From Streptomyces griseoluteus (GTDB taxonomy: Bacteria > Actinomycetota > Actinomycetes > Streptomycetales > Streptomycetaceae): a stretch of 64,000 bases of DNA. This document shows, in pieces, positions 8,553 through 16,586 of the stretch. Position 1 is the first letter of the stretch, and each line of letters begins with the position of its first letter. The notes below the pieces were generated by a model. The model did not search any database and was not told the DNA's origin. It saw nothing but the letters and a program-made list of their open reading frames with translations. The stretch spans positions 238,303 through 302,302 of the forward strand of contig NZ_SRRU01000010.1 in assembly GCF_004784465.1 (NCBI RefSeq), in the 5' to 3' direction. The position numbers and the translations under genes were made by a program.

Positions 8553-9830
8553 GTGCTGCTGAGGTTCCGTGTCGCGAATGTGCGGTCCCTGCGAGACGAG
8601 CAGGAGCTGTCCTTCGTCGCGCCTGGCGACGAGCAGGGCGGGGCCGCGAACCCGGTGGATCTCGCGGGCGGAGAATCCGTCTCCGTCCTACCGCTGATCG
8701 GCATCTTCGGGGCCAACGCCTCCGGCAAGTCCAACGTGCTGACCGCGATGACCGACATGCGTAACGCGGTCCTCAACTCTTATGCACGCTGGGCCTCTTA
8801 CGACGGCATCCCGCGCCAGGTCTTCGCCTTGGACCCCAAGAACGAGAGCGAACCTGCCTTCTTCGAGGTCGACGTAGTCATCGACTCGGTCCGCTGGACG
8901 TACGGCTTCGAGCTGAGCGCCACCCGCGTCGAGTCCGAATGGCTGCACAGCTACCCGCGCGGTCGCCGTCAGGAATGGCTCGACCGCGACGCCTCCCGGC
9001 CGGATGTCTTCAAGTGGCCCGGCGGACGTGTCAGGGACCGGTCCCAGCTCGTACGGCGTACGCGGCCGAACGCTCTGCTGCTCTCCACGGCCGGTACGGA
9101 CAATCATCCGCAGCTTTCTCCACTCTTCCACTGGTTCCGCAGGAACTTCTGGATGATCAGCCCTGAGGTCGAGAAGGACGAGCGGGCGCAGTACACCACG
9201 AAGGAATTGTCGGGCCCCAGGGCCACCAGGATTCAGGAGCTGCTGCGGGTCGCCGACCTCGGCATCACCGGGGCGACGGTGATCAAGGAAGGCCCGGGCC
9301 GTGACACGGTGAAGCTGACGCATCACTCGACCGCCGGTGACGTGTCCTTCGACTGGCAGGAGGAGTCGTACGGCACCCGCTCCTGGTTCGCCCTCGTGGG
9401 TCCCCTGCTCCTCGCTCTCGACGAGGGTGCGGTTCTGCTCGTCGACGAACTCGACGCGAGCCTGCACTCCCGTTTCGCCGCAGAGGTCATCCGGCTCTTC
9501 CACGACCCGTACGCGAATCCCAAGGGCGCTCAGCTGGTCTTCACATCCCACGACGCGACGGTGCTCACCACCCCGAGCGGCGAGCGGCTCCTCGACCCGG
9601 CGCAGGTGTGGCTGACGCAGAAGGACAAGGACGGGGCGACCGAGCTGTATCCGCTCACCGATACGGAGCCGGGTGAGGAAGAAGACCTCACGCAGTCCTA
9701 CCTCGCGGGGGCCTTCGGCGGGGTGCCGGCCCTTCTGGAGGGACAGATCGCGCGGCGCCTGATGGTGGCGCGCGAGGCCGGCTCGTACGACGAGACAGGC
9801 GACCGAGCGGACCGGGCGGGGCGCGACTGA
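8553..9830 (+). CDS. rloA: RloA-like AAA ATPase
   Basis: 425 residues from GTG 8553 (GAGGAGG 8 bases upstream). It begins with the short SMC/OLD-like strand MLLRFRVANVRSLRDEQELSF, then Walker A GANASGKSN near residue 55 and a late Walker B GAVLLVDELDASLHSRF near residue 300, followed by the SHDATVLT box. This is the split-NTPase layout of AAA_15/AAA_21 abortive-infection proteins. The C-terminal AGAFGGVPALL is common in RloA. The stop overlaps the rloB start by one base (TGATG), so the pair is coupled. RloA/RloB were first described as extra genes within type I restriction loci; with the hsd genes beside it, phage defence is the likely role. Cytoplasmic. Confidence 0.82.
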   Translation: MLLRFRVANVRSLRDEQELSFVAPGDEQGGAANPVDLAGGESVSVLPLIGIFGANASGKSNVLTAMTDMRNAVLNSYARWASYDGIPRQVFALDPKNESEPAFFEVDVVIDSVRWTYGFELSATRVESEWLHSYPRGRRQEWLDRDASRPDVFKWPGGRVRDRSQLVRRTRPNALLLSTAGTDNHPQLSPLFHWFRRNFWMISPEVEKDERAQYTTKELSGPRATRIQELLRVADLGITGATVIKEGPGRDTVKLTHHSTAGDVSFDWQEESYGTRSWFALVGPLLLALDEGAVLLVDELDASLHSRFAAEVIRLFHDPYANPKGAQLVFTSHDATVLTTPSGERLLDPAQVWLTQKDKDGATELYPLTDTEPGEEEDLTQSYLAGAFGGVPALLEGQIARRLMVAREAGSYDETGDRADRAGRD

Positions 9831-10510
9831 TGGGGCGGGGGCACAGGGGCAGGGACTCGTGGGAGCGTCCGGCCCGAGGGGGCGGACAGCGCAGGCGCCA
9901 AGTCTTCATCTTCACCGAGGGCAAGGTCACCGAGCCGTCGTATCTCGACATTCTCAAGGACAAGGGCACCCCGTACGCCGACAAGGTTCCGGTGGAGATG
10001 CACATCGCCAACCGCAAGGCGGACAGCGGGCGCAAGCCGCTCGACCTCGTCGGGCAGGCCATCAGGCTGAAGCGCGAAGAGGACCGCAAGGCGAAGCGGG
10101 CCAAACTGGATGCCAAGTACCTGCCTGAGGTCTGGTGCCTCTTCGACCACGACAACTACAAGTACATTCGGGATGCGCTCAAGGAGGCGGAGAAGGCGGG
10201 CATCGGAGTCGCCTTCTCGCATCCGTGCTTCGAGGTGTGGCGCCTCGCCCACTACAAGCCGGTCAGCGGCTCGTTCGCCGGGGTCTGCGACGGGGCGGCC
10301 GAGCGGCTCCCGTTCCAGCGAGGGTCCCAGGACGCCAAGACTCCCAAGGTCGTCCTGCCGCACCAGGTTCTCGGCCGTTACGAGACAGCGCGCAAGAACG
10401 CCGAGCACATGAACAGCCAGCATGGGGCGCATGTAGCCAAGTGGGACAGGGACCCGTACACGGACGTGCACGAGTTCGTGGAGAAGGCGCTGCACATCAA
10501 CATGTACTGA
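9830..10510 (+). CDS. rloB: RloB-like protein
   Basis: 226 residues, ATG 9830 overlapping the rloA stop. A basic N-terminal tail (about 25 residues) precedes VFIFTEGKVTEPSYLDIL, the acidic motif near the start of a Toprim-like fold. WCLFDHDNY then supplies the DxD pair, and FSHPCFEVWRLAHY the conserved C-terminal block. This order is the signature of the RloB family, which also contains the AbiL partner protein of lactococcal abortive infection (from memory). A nuclease acting under control of the RloA ATPase is the usual inference; catalysis is not proven by sequence. hsdM starts 95 bp later with no terminator in between. Confidence 0.8.
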   Translation: MGRGHRGRDSWERPARGGGQRRRQVFIFTEGKVTEPSYLDILKDKGTPYADKVPVEMHIANRKADSGRKPLDLVGQAIRLKREEDRKAKRAKLDAKYLPEVWCLFDHDNYKYIRDALKEAEKAGIGVAFSHPCFEVWRLAHYKPVSGSFAGVCDGAAERLPFQRGSQDAKTPKVVLPHQVLGRYETARKNAEHMNSQHGAHVAKWDRDPYTDVHEFVEKALHINMY

Positions 10511-10605
10511 CTTCCTCGACCATGATCACGGGCTGATTTCGGTATCGCCCCGGCGGGGTCATAAGGTCTCTCCGTCATCTCAGGTCGGGTCATAGGGAGT
10601 CGTAC

Positions 10606-13227
10606 GTGGCCAAGCTCACGCTCGCCCAGCTGGAACGGCACCTGTGGGCCGCCGCGGACATCTTGCGCGGCACGATGGACGCCTCCGAGTACAAGGACTA
10701 CATCTTCGGGCTGCTCTTCTTGAAGCGCGCCAACGACGAGTTCGAGGCGGCCAGGGACAAGCTCAGTAAGTACGCGGTCGAGGAGCTGAAGCTCAGCGAC
10801 GAAGACCTGACCGGTTACCTGGAGCAGCCGGGGCCGTACCGTAAGCGCGATGTCCTGTACGTGCCGGAGAAGGCCCGTTGGCACGAGGTCTCCGCCGCCA
10901 CCCACAACATCAACGAGATGACCCTGCGCCCCGCGCTCCAGGCGCTCGAAGCCCAGAACACCAAGCTCAAGGGCCTCTTCGACCACCTCGACTTCAACCG
11001 CATCGGCGGGTCGGGTGCCGCGTCCGGCGCGGCCAAGCTCGCCGACCAGCGCCTGAAGCTCCTCATCGCGCACTTCGGGCGGATCCGGCTGCGCACGGAG
11101 GACTTCGAGTTCCCCGACCTGATCGGTGCCGCGTACGAGTACCTGATCAAGGAGTTCGCGGACACGGCCGGACGCAAGGGCGGTGAGTTCTACACCCCGC
11201 GCGCCGTGGTCCGCATGATGGTGGAGCTCCTCGCCCCCACCGAGAACATGAGGATCTACGACCCGTGCGTCGGCTCGGGCGGCATGCTCATCCACGCGGC
11301 GGAGTACGTGGAGGAGCACGGCGGCGACACGTCGTCCATGTTCTTCGCTGGCCAGGACGCCAACTCCGGCTCCTGGATCATGTCGACCATGAACATGGTC
11401 CTGCACGGAGTGCGCCGCTTCGACCTGGCCACCGGGGACACGCTCTCGCAGCCGGCGCACGTTCCGCGCTCGGACGAGGACCGCTTCGACGGAGTGCTCA
11501 GTAATCCGCCGTTCTCCTTGGACTACGCCCTCGCGGATCTGGCGCACCCGGCGGAGCGTGCCAAGTACGGGGCGACGAGCGAGCGCGGCAAGGCCGACCT
11601 GATGTTCCTCCAGCACATGCTGTGGGAGACCAAGCGGGAGGGCTCCCGCAGCGGCATGGTGATCACGGTCATGCCGCACGGAGTGCTGTTCCGGGGTGGT
11701 GGCGAAAAGGCCATCCGTACGGAGCTGCTGGAGAAGGACACCATCGAGGCGGTCATCGGCCTCGCGCCGAACCTCTTCTACGGGACCGGCATCCCCGCCT
11801 GCATCCTGGTGCTCCGCCCGCCGGGCCGGAAGGACCCGGCGCGGGAGGGCAAGGTGCTGTTCATCAACGCCGACCGTGAGTTCCACGCGGAGCGTGCACA
11901 AAACATCCTGCTGCCCGAGCACGCTGAGAAGATCGTCTCGACGTTCCACGCGTACGAGGAGGTGCCCGGCTTCTCGCGGATCGTGACCCGCGAGGAACTC
12001 GCCGCCAACGACGACAACCTCAACATCCGCCGGTACGTGGACAACACGCCGCCGCCCGAGCCGCAGGACGTGCGGGCGCATCTGGTGGGCGGGGTACCGC
12101 GTGCGGAGATCGAGGCGAAGAAGCCGCTGCTCGACTCGTACGGGATCGGGGTGACCGATCTGTTCGTGGAGCGGGAGCCGGCGGACCTGGCGTATCTGGA
12201 CTTCCGGGACGGGGCGGCAGGCGGCCGCCCTGAGTTGGGCGAACTGGCCCGGCCTCGGGAGGAGGCGCTGCGGGCGGAATTCGGCAAATGGTGGGAGGAG
12301 GAGGCCGCTCTGCGGTTGGAGGCGGTGGCGGCCACACCCGAAGCTCTCGCTTCGTCCACGTCTTCCGAGCGCAAAGCCGCGCTGATGGCGGTGCGGGGGC
12401 AGCTGATGCAGTCGTTCGGGGAACGGCTAGGCCAGGTCGGGCTGCTGGACCGGTACGCGTTGGCGGGAGCGGTCGCGGGGTGGTGGTACGACGCCAAGTA
12501 CGACCTTCTCGCGCTGTCGGAGAACGGATTCGCGGGCGTCGTCGACGGGTGGGTCGAGAACGTCGACACGATGCTCTCGCCCGAACAGGACGCGCGGACG
12601 AAGAAGCTGCGCGCGCGGACGGCGGCGGAGCGGCGTCAGGCGTACGACCACAAGGTAGTTGCCGCGATCGCTCCGCAGTTTTTGCAGGAGCTGGCGGAGG
12701 CGGATGCGCGCAAGGCGGTGGCTGACGCGCGGTTCAAGGAGCTGAGTGCGTGGCTTTCCGGGGGTGGGGAGGAGTCGAAGGCTGACGGGAACCCGTCCGA
12801 GGATGAGGCCGACTCGGAGGAAGTCGTCCTGACGGTGGAGGAGTTGGCTGAACTCACGGCTGAGTTGGCGCGGGTGAAGAAGGCGCGCACGAAGGCGGGC
12901 GCCGACATCAAACGCCTTGAGGCGGACTTCCACCGGTACCCGTACCCGAGCGATCCGCCCACGCTGGGGGAGGAGCCGCCGCGGCTGTTCCGGGCGCGGG
13001 CCGAGTTGGACGCAGAGGGGGAGCGCCGGGTGGTGCTCGACCTGCTGCGGGACGAACTGGCGGCAAAGCTGGATGGGCATGTGGTGCGGTGGCAGCGGGA
13101 GTTGGTGGCGTCTTATAAGACGTGGGAGCAGAAGTACGCGGTGTCGCTGAGGGAGATCCGGGCGGAGCGGGAAGCTGCGGCGGGGCGGTTGGAAGAATTT
13201 CTGGGGAGGCTGGGATATGTCAATTAG
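10606..13227 (+). CDS. hsdM: Type I restriction-modification methyltransferase subunit HsdM, long form
   Basis: 873 residues from GTG 10606. The N-terminal HsdM helical domain (LERHLWAAADILRGTMDASEYKDYIFGLLFLKRAND) is followed by the N6-adenine methylase core. AdoMet motif I is DPCVGSGGM near residue 219 and catalytic motif IV is NPPFSL near residue 300. Ordinary HsdM ends near residue 500. Here about 350 further residues follow, rich in Glu, Arg and Ala, with likely coiled coil (VEELAELTAELARVKKARTKAGADIKRLE). That tail has no domain I recognise. The protein should methylate adenine at the site chosen by HsdS. hsdS overlaps the 3' end by 11 bases. Confidence 0.9.
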   Translation: MAKLTLAQLERHLWAAADILRGTMDASEYKDYIFGLLFLKRANDEFEAARDKLSKYAVEELKLSDEDLTGYLEQPGPYRKRDVLYVPEKARWHEVSAATHNINEMTLRPALQALEAQNTKLKGLFDHLDFNRIGGSGAASGAAKLADQRLKLLIAHFGRIRLRTEDFEFPDLIGAAYEYLIKEFADTAGRKGGEFYTPRAVVRMMVELLAPTENMRIYDPCVGSGGMLIHAAEYVEEHGGDTSSMFFAGQDANSGSWIMSTMNMVLHGVRRFDLATGDTLSQPAHVPRSDEDRFDGVLSNPPFSLDYALADLAHPAERAKYGATSERGKADLMFLQHMLWETKREGSRSGMVITVMPHGVLFRGGGEKAIRTELLEKDTIEAVIGLAPNLFYGTGIPACILVLRPPGRKDPAREGKVLFINADREFHAERAQNILLPEHAEKIVSTFHAYEEVPGFSRIVTREELAANDDNLNIRRYVDNTPPPEPQDVRAHLVGGVPRAEIEAKKPLLDSYGIGVTDLFVEREPADLAYLDFRDGAAGGRPELGELARPREEALRAEFGKWWEEEAALRLEAVAATPEALASSTSSERKAALMAVRGQLMQSFGERLGQVGLLDRYALAGAVAGWWYDAKYDLLALSENGFAGVVDGWVENVDTMLSPEQDARTKKLRARTAAERRQAYDHKVVAAIAPQFLQELAEADARKAVADARFKELSAWLSGGGEESKADGNPSEDEADSEEVVLTVEELAELTAELARVKKARTKAGADIKRLEADFHRYPYPSDPPTLGEEPPRLFRARAELDAEGERRVVLDLLRDELAAKLDGHVVRWQRELVASYKTWEQKYAVSLREIRAEREAAAGRLEEFLGRLGYVN

Positions 13228-14428
13228 TGCGATCCAGCAACATTATCGCCCTCTTGCAGAAATGGCCGATGTTTCCGGTGGAGTGGCGCTGGGAGGAGTG
13301 AATCCTGGTGGATTTGCTCCGGAGCTTCCATATTTGCGTGTCGCCAATGTGCAGGATGGGCGCATTTCCACGGATGATGTTAAAACGGTGCGGATTGCTT
13401 CGACTTCTGTCGAGAGGTTCCGGCTGAGAGTAGGAGATGTTCTCCTAACGGAAGGGGGTGACTTCGACAAGCTGGGGAGAGGCGCCGTATGGGACGGTCG
13501 TATTGACCCGTGCCTCCACCAGAACCACGTGTTCAGGGTGCGCTGCGATACATCCGTACTGATTCCGGAGTTTCTTTCCCTGTACATGGCTTCCCGTGAG
13601 GGGAGATCATTCTTTCTTGGAATTGCTAAGCAGACCACAAACTTGGCGACGATCAGCTCGTCGCAGTTGAAAGCGATGCCTATCCCGTTTATGCCAGTTG
13701 CCGTGCAGCGACGGATTGTCGAAGTGCTCGCTAGCATGACGGAATTGGATCGGCGTATCGAAGCATCGATCGCCAAAACTCGCTTGATCCGTAAGGAAGT
13801 TGCACGTCACGTTCTGTTGGGAGGGGACCGTCACCTTCGGAAACTCAGGGACGTAGCTGCGGTCTCCTCTGGCGGCACCCCCTCCCGAGCGCGACGGGAT
13901 TTCTGGGACGGAGGTGACGTGCCGTGGATTAGGACAGGGGAGATCGACTTCAATGTGATTACTGAAACTGGCGAATATATTACGCGGAAAGCGGTTCACG
14001 AGGCCGGTCTACGCGTCTATCCGCAGGGAACTGTTCTGCTGGCCATGTACGGAGACGGTGCAACTCGCGGGCGCGTTGCCTCGCTTGGCATCCATGCCGC
14101 AATCAACCAGGCAGCAGCGGCGATCGTTTGCGATCCTCGGCAGGTTGATCACCGTTACCTGTACTATTTTCTTGAAATGCAATACGCGGAGATCCGTAAT
14201 ATCGGGCAAGGGTCGAATCGGTCAAATTTGAGCAGCGCTTTGGTGGGGGCGATAGAGATCCCTCTGCCGTCGGTGGAAGAGCAGCGGGATCTTGTTATCT
14301 CGCTTGAATCATTTGATAGCGATGTGCAAGCTGACCTGGCGGAGTTGGCTAAACTTCGCGAACTCAAACACGGCCTTATGGACGACCTGTTGTCGGGGCG
14401 AGCCATGGCCTCCGCTGTCGCGGCCTGA
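13217..14428 (+). CDS. hsdS: Type I restriction-modification specificity subunit HsdS
   Basis: 403 residues from ATG 13217, overlapping hsdM by 11 bases. It shows the two-fold HsdS plan. The first target-recognition domain is residues 1-150, then a conserved spacer (TNLATISSSQLKAMPIPFMPVAVQRRIVE and a helix to about 195). The second recognition domain runs about 205-350, then a second spacer (NLSSALVGAIEIPLPSVEEQRDLV plus helix). It fixes the bipartite DNA sequence methylated and cut by the complex. Base composition is clearly less GC-rich than any neighbour, with many A/T third positions (for example GATGTTAAAACG near 13377). This is typical of exchanged hsdS genes and suggests recent acquisition. 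Confidence 0.9.
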   Translation: MSISAIQQHYRPLAEMADVSGGVALGGVNPGGFAPELPYLRVANVQDGRISTDDVKTVRIASTSVERFRLRVGDVLLTEGGDFDKLGRGAVWDGRIDPCLHQNHVFRVRCDTSVLIPEFLSLYMASREGRSFFLGIAKQTTNLATISSSQLKAMPIPFMPVAVQRRIVEVLASMTELDRRIEASIAKTRLIRKEVARHVLLGGDRHLRKLRDVAAVSSGGTPSRARRDFWDGGDVPWIRTGEIDFNVITETGEYITRKAVHEAGLRVYPQGTVLLAMYGDGATRGRVASLGIHAAINQAAAAIVCDPRQVDHRYLYYFLEMQYAEIRNIGQGSNRSNLSSALVGAIEIPLPSVEEQRDLVISLESFDSDVQADLAELAKLRELKHGLMDDLLSGRAMASAVAA

Positions 14429-14437
14429 GTGAACGAC

Positions 14438-14470
14438 GTCCGGCCCATGCCGTGGAGGCGTGGGCCGGAC
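14438..14470. terminator. Hairpin between hsdS and the DUF397 gene
   Basis: GTCCGGCCCATGCC (14438-14451) pairs with GGCGTGGGCCGGAC (14457-14470) with one wobble pair and a 5-base loop. It lies between convergent genes and may act both ways. Confidence 0.7.
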
Positions 14471-14489
14471 GAATTGTGGTGGTCGGTGG

Positions 14490-14711
14490 TCAAGCAGGGA
14501 GGTTTCCATCCTTAATTGCCGAAACGAACGATGTCCAGCCCGTGGACGAGAAGATCAACGCGGGTCCCTGAGGAGCCTTGGAGTCGCGGACCGGGATACC
14601 GGTCGGATAGCCGTCCAAGACCTCGATGCAGCTGCCGCCTTCGTTGCCGCTGTACGTCGACTTGCGCCAGCCCTGCAGCGATGAGGCGTTGGGGAGGGTG
14701 GGTTTATTCAC
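14490..14711 (-). CDS. DUF397 domain protein
   Basis: 73 residues from GTG 14711, which overlaps the end of the XRE gene by 8 bases. The family blocks are visible: GWRKSTYSGNEGGSCIEV, then IPVRDSKAPQGPALIFSSTGWTSFV. In Streptomyces such small proteins are encoded next to XRE/DUF5753 regulators, the Scr1/Scr2-like pairs that have been proposed as toxin-antitoxin or developmental regulatory modules. The function here is unknown. The pair is inserted between hsdS and hsdR on the opposite strand. Confidence 0.85.
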   Translation of the reverse strand: MNKPTLPNASSLQGWRKSTYSGNEGGSCIEVLDGYPTGIPVRDSKAPQGPALIFSSTGWTSFVSAIKDGNLPA

Positions 14712-15498
14712 GGTGTTCGTAGTCCTTTGCTGTCGCCCTCATCAGGGTCAGTGACTCCTTGAGCGGCATTGCGTCGCCTAGCGCGAGATCGTAGGTGCCT
14801 TCAAGGCGGTCGACCATGGCGGGGGAGTCGTGGATCTTGCCCACCTGGATGCCTTCGGAGTACGCCACCGGCGGCTGATCCTCGAATTTGAGCAGGGTGA
14901 GCATGCTCTGCATGAGGGGGTGGACCCCCAGCCCGAAGGGCAACACGTGGACGCGTGCGCGTCCTGATTCCGCCAGCTTCACGATGTGGCGGAGTTGTTC
15001 CGCCATGACCTCCGGCCCGCCCACCATCCGCCGCAGTACGGCCTCGTCAAGCAGTGCCCACACTACGGGCGTCACCGGGTCCTCCAGGATCTTCGCCCGC
15101 TCAAGGCGTGTGACAACGAGCCTGTCACATTCCGCTTCACCCACCGGAGGGAACGACGTGCTCAGAACCGCACGTGCGTACCTCTCCGTCTGGAGGATGC
15201 CGGGGATGAACGACAGGGCGAACTCCCGGATCATCGTCGCCTGCTGTTCGAGCTGAAGCGCCGCCTCGAAATACCCCGCGACAGCGGTGTCCTCGTCCGG
15301 CAGGAAACTGCTCAGCACATCTCCCGTGTTCAGCGCCCTGTCGAGGCGTCTCGCGTCTTCCTTCGACGGGGTGCGCCGGCCCGCCTCGATGTGCGCGATG
15401 TGCGAACGCGTCATGACGGCGGCCGTCGCCAGCTCCTGCTGCGTCAGCCCGGCCGCCTCGCGCTGCGCCTTCAACCACTCCCCATAGATGTTGCTCAT
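14704..15498 (-). CDS. XRE-family regulator with DUF5753 (Scr1-like)
   Basis: 264 residues from ATG 15498; GGGAG lies 6 bases upstream, so the TTG two codons earlier is less likely. Residues 5-65 are an XRE helix-turn-helix (LTQQELATAAVMTRSHIAHIE). The rest is the DUF5753 domain (SFIPGILQTERYARAVL, VVWALLDEAVLRRMVGG, VHVLPFGLGVHPLMQS). It probably represses its own operon, which includes the DUF397 gene, through the inverted repeat just upstream. It is divergent from two small unknown genes. The unit may be an independent passenger within the restriction locus. Confidence 0.87.
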   Translation of the reverse strand: MSNIYGEWLKAQREAAGLTQQELATAAVMTRSHIAHIEAGRRTPSKEDARRLDRALNTGDVLSSFLPDEDTAVAGYFEAALQLEQQATMIREFALSFIPGILQTERYARAVLSTSFPPVGEAECDRLVVTRLERAKILEDPVTPVVWALLDEAVLRRMVGGPEVMAEQLRHIVKLAESGRARVHVLPFGLGVHPLMQSMLTLLKFEDQPPVAYSEGIQVGKIHDSPAMVDRLEGTYDLALGDAMPLKESLTLMRATAKDYEHRE

Positions 15499-15510
15499 CG
15501 TCAACTCCCG

Positions 15511-15576
15511 TGTGACAGATGCGGTGTCACATCCGACCCTCTGGCGAGCCTAGCCCGGCCGGTCTCACTCTGTGAG
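15511..15576. promoter_or_regulatory. Divergent operator/promoter region with two inverted repeats
   Basis: TGTGAC (15511-15516) and GTCACA (15526-15531) form an inverted repeat with 9-base spacing. CTCAC-TCT-GTGAG (15564-15576) forms a second. The first lies 13 bp from the XRE start and is the best candidate for autoregulation. Confidence 0.5.
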
Positions 15577-15692
15577 TGGATCGCTACGCAGCGATGTCCA
15601 TGCATGTCGACCTGCCCTCGGGCACGGAAGACCCCCGCGACCGCTACCGACGGCCCGGGGGCATGGCCCTCAACCGCATCGGAGTTGAAGAC

Positions 15693-16058
15693 GTGTCGCA
15701 CCGTATCGCCCTTCTCGTCGAGCCGCTGCTGCGGCTGCTGTGGCCCGCTTTCGGGCGGCACCGGCACCGGAGCCGGCACCGCGCCGGGGGAGTGGCGCGG
15801 CCCACCCCCGTGCCGACCGCCCCCGCCGCACCCAGTCGCCGTACCTCCCCGCACGAAGCCCTCCTCCACGGCGAGGACTCCCGGCTCGCCCGCCCCTACC
15901 TCCTCGCCCACGAACGACACGCGCAGGCCATGCAGCAGCGCGCCCGCCGGTGGACCCTCTGGCTCGCCGTGCACGGCATCGACGTAGGGTCGCGGCGCAT
16001 CCACGGCGTTGACGTCGGCTCGCGCCGGATCCGGGGCGCCGAGGCGGCCGCCGCATGA
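15693..16058 (+). CDS. Small conserved Streptomyces protein, unknown function
   Basis: 121 residues if started at GTG 15693 (SHRIALLVEPLLRLLWPAF), with GGAG 8 bases upstream; in-frame ATG 15663 or GTG 15576 would give longer products. A hydrophobic N-terminal segment, a basic and proline-rich middle, and PHEALLHGEDSRLARPYLLAHERHAQAMQQRARR are visible. Near the end GIDVGSRRIHGVDVGSRRIRG is a tandem duplication (also at DNA level, about 15978-16040). The stop overlaps the next start (ATGA). Similar short proteins commonly accompany Scr1-like XRE genes, as I recall. No function assigned. Confidence 0.6.
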   Translation: MSHRIALLVEPLLRLLWPAFGRHRHRSRHRAGGVARPTPVPTAPAAPSRRTSPHEALLHGEDSRLARPYLLAHERHAQAMQQRARRWTLWLAVHGIDVGSRRIHGVDVGSRRIRGAEAAAA

Positions 16059-16423
16059 TCTATGAGAGTCACGACGCCGCCGCCCCCACGGTCAGTCGGC
16101 CTCGCCTCCTCCCCTGGTCCAACCTCGACGGCAACCCCTGCTACCTCGTCACCGACGACACCGGCACCGGCCGTCTTTCGCGCCTCGCCGACGACGTCGA
16201 AGCCGTCCAGCTCGGCATGGCCGACGATCTCCTCGGTCACGCCGTCGATCTCCTGAGCGACAGCAAGGCCACCGCACCCCAACTTCGTTACCTTGCCGTC
16301 TGCTTGGTCGAAGCGCTTCACGACGTGCACCGCATCGCCCGCAGCAGGGGAGACCGCCTCCCCGTGCCCTATGGCGACGAGGAAAGCTTCGACGCCGCCC
16401 CGGAGGGGGACCCCGGCACCTGA
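16055..16423 (+). CDS. Small hypothetical protein
   Basis: 122 residues from ATG 16055, overlapping the preceding stop by 4 bases, so translation is coupled. Acidic, with the readable block LPWSNLDGNPCYLVTDDTGTGRLSRLADDVEAVQLGMADDLLGHA and a following helix LRYLAVCLVEALHDVHRIARS. No known domain recognised. The next 160 bp to hsdR hold no gene; they carry the hsdR ribosome site and presumably its promoter. Confidence 0.6.
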   Translation: MIYESHDAAAPTVSRPRLLPWSNLDGNPCYLVTDDTGTGRLSRLADDVEAVQLGMADDLLGHAVDLLSDSKATAPQLRYLAVCLVEALHDVHRIARSRGDRLPVPYGDEESFDAAPEGDPGT

Positions 16424-16586
16424 CCCGCCCGCCCCGCCGTCGACCGTGCGGACGTACCGGCACAAAGCCCCCCGTACGTCTGCATGCTCGGCCATGTCCT
16501 ATGCCCTGTTCTCTTCCCCTCACCCCGCCCCCTGGGCACAGAATGGATCTCCGGGGAACGGCGGGACGTACGGAGGGGCGCGGGCT

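Noticed and set aside
16293..16586. Possible 98-residue N-terminal extension of hsdR
   Set aside because: It overlaps the preceding coupled small gene, its sequence is low-complexity, and GTG 16587 has a good ribosome site and starts where the family begins.
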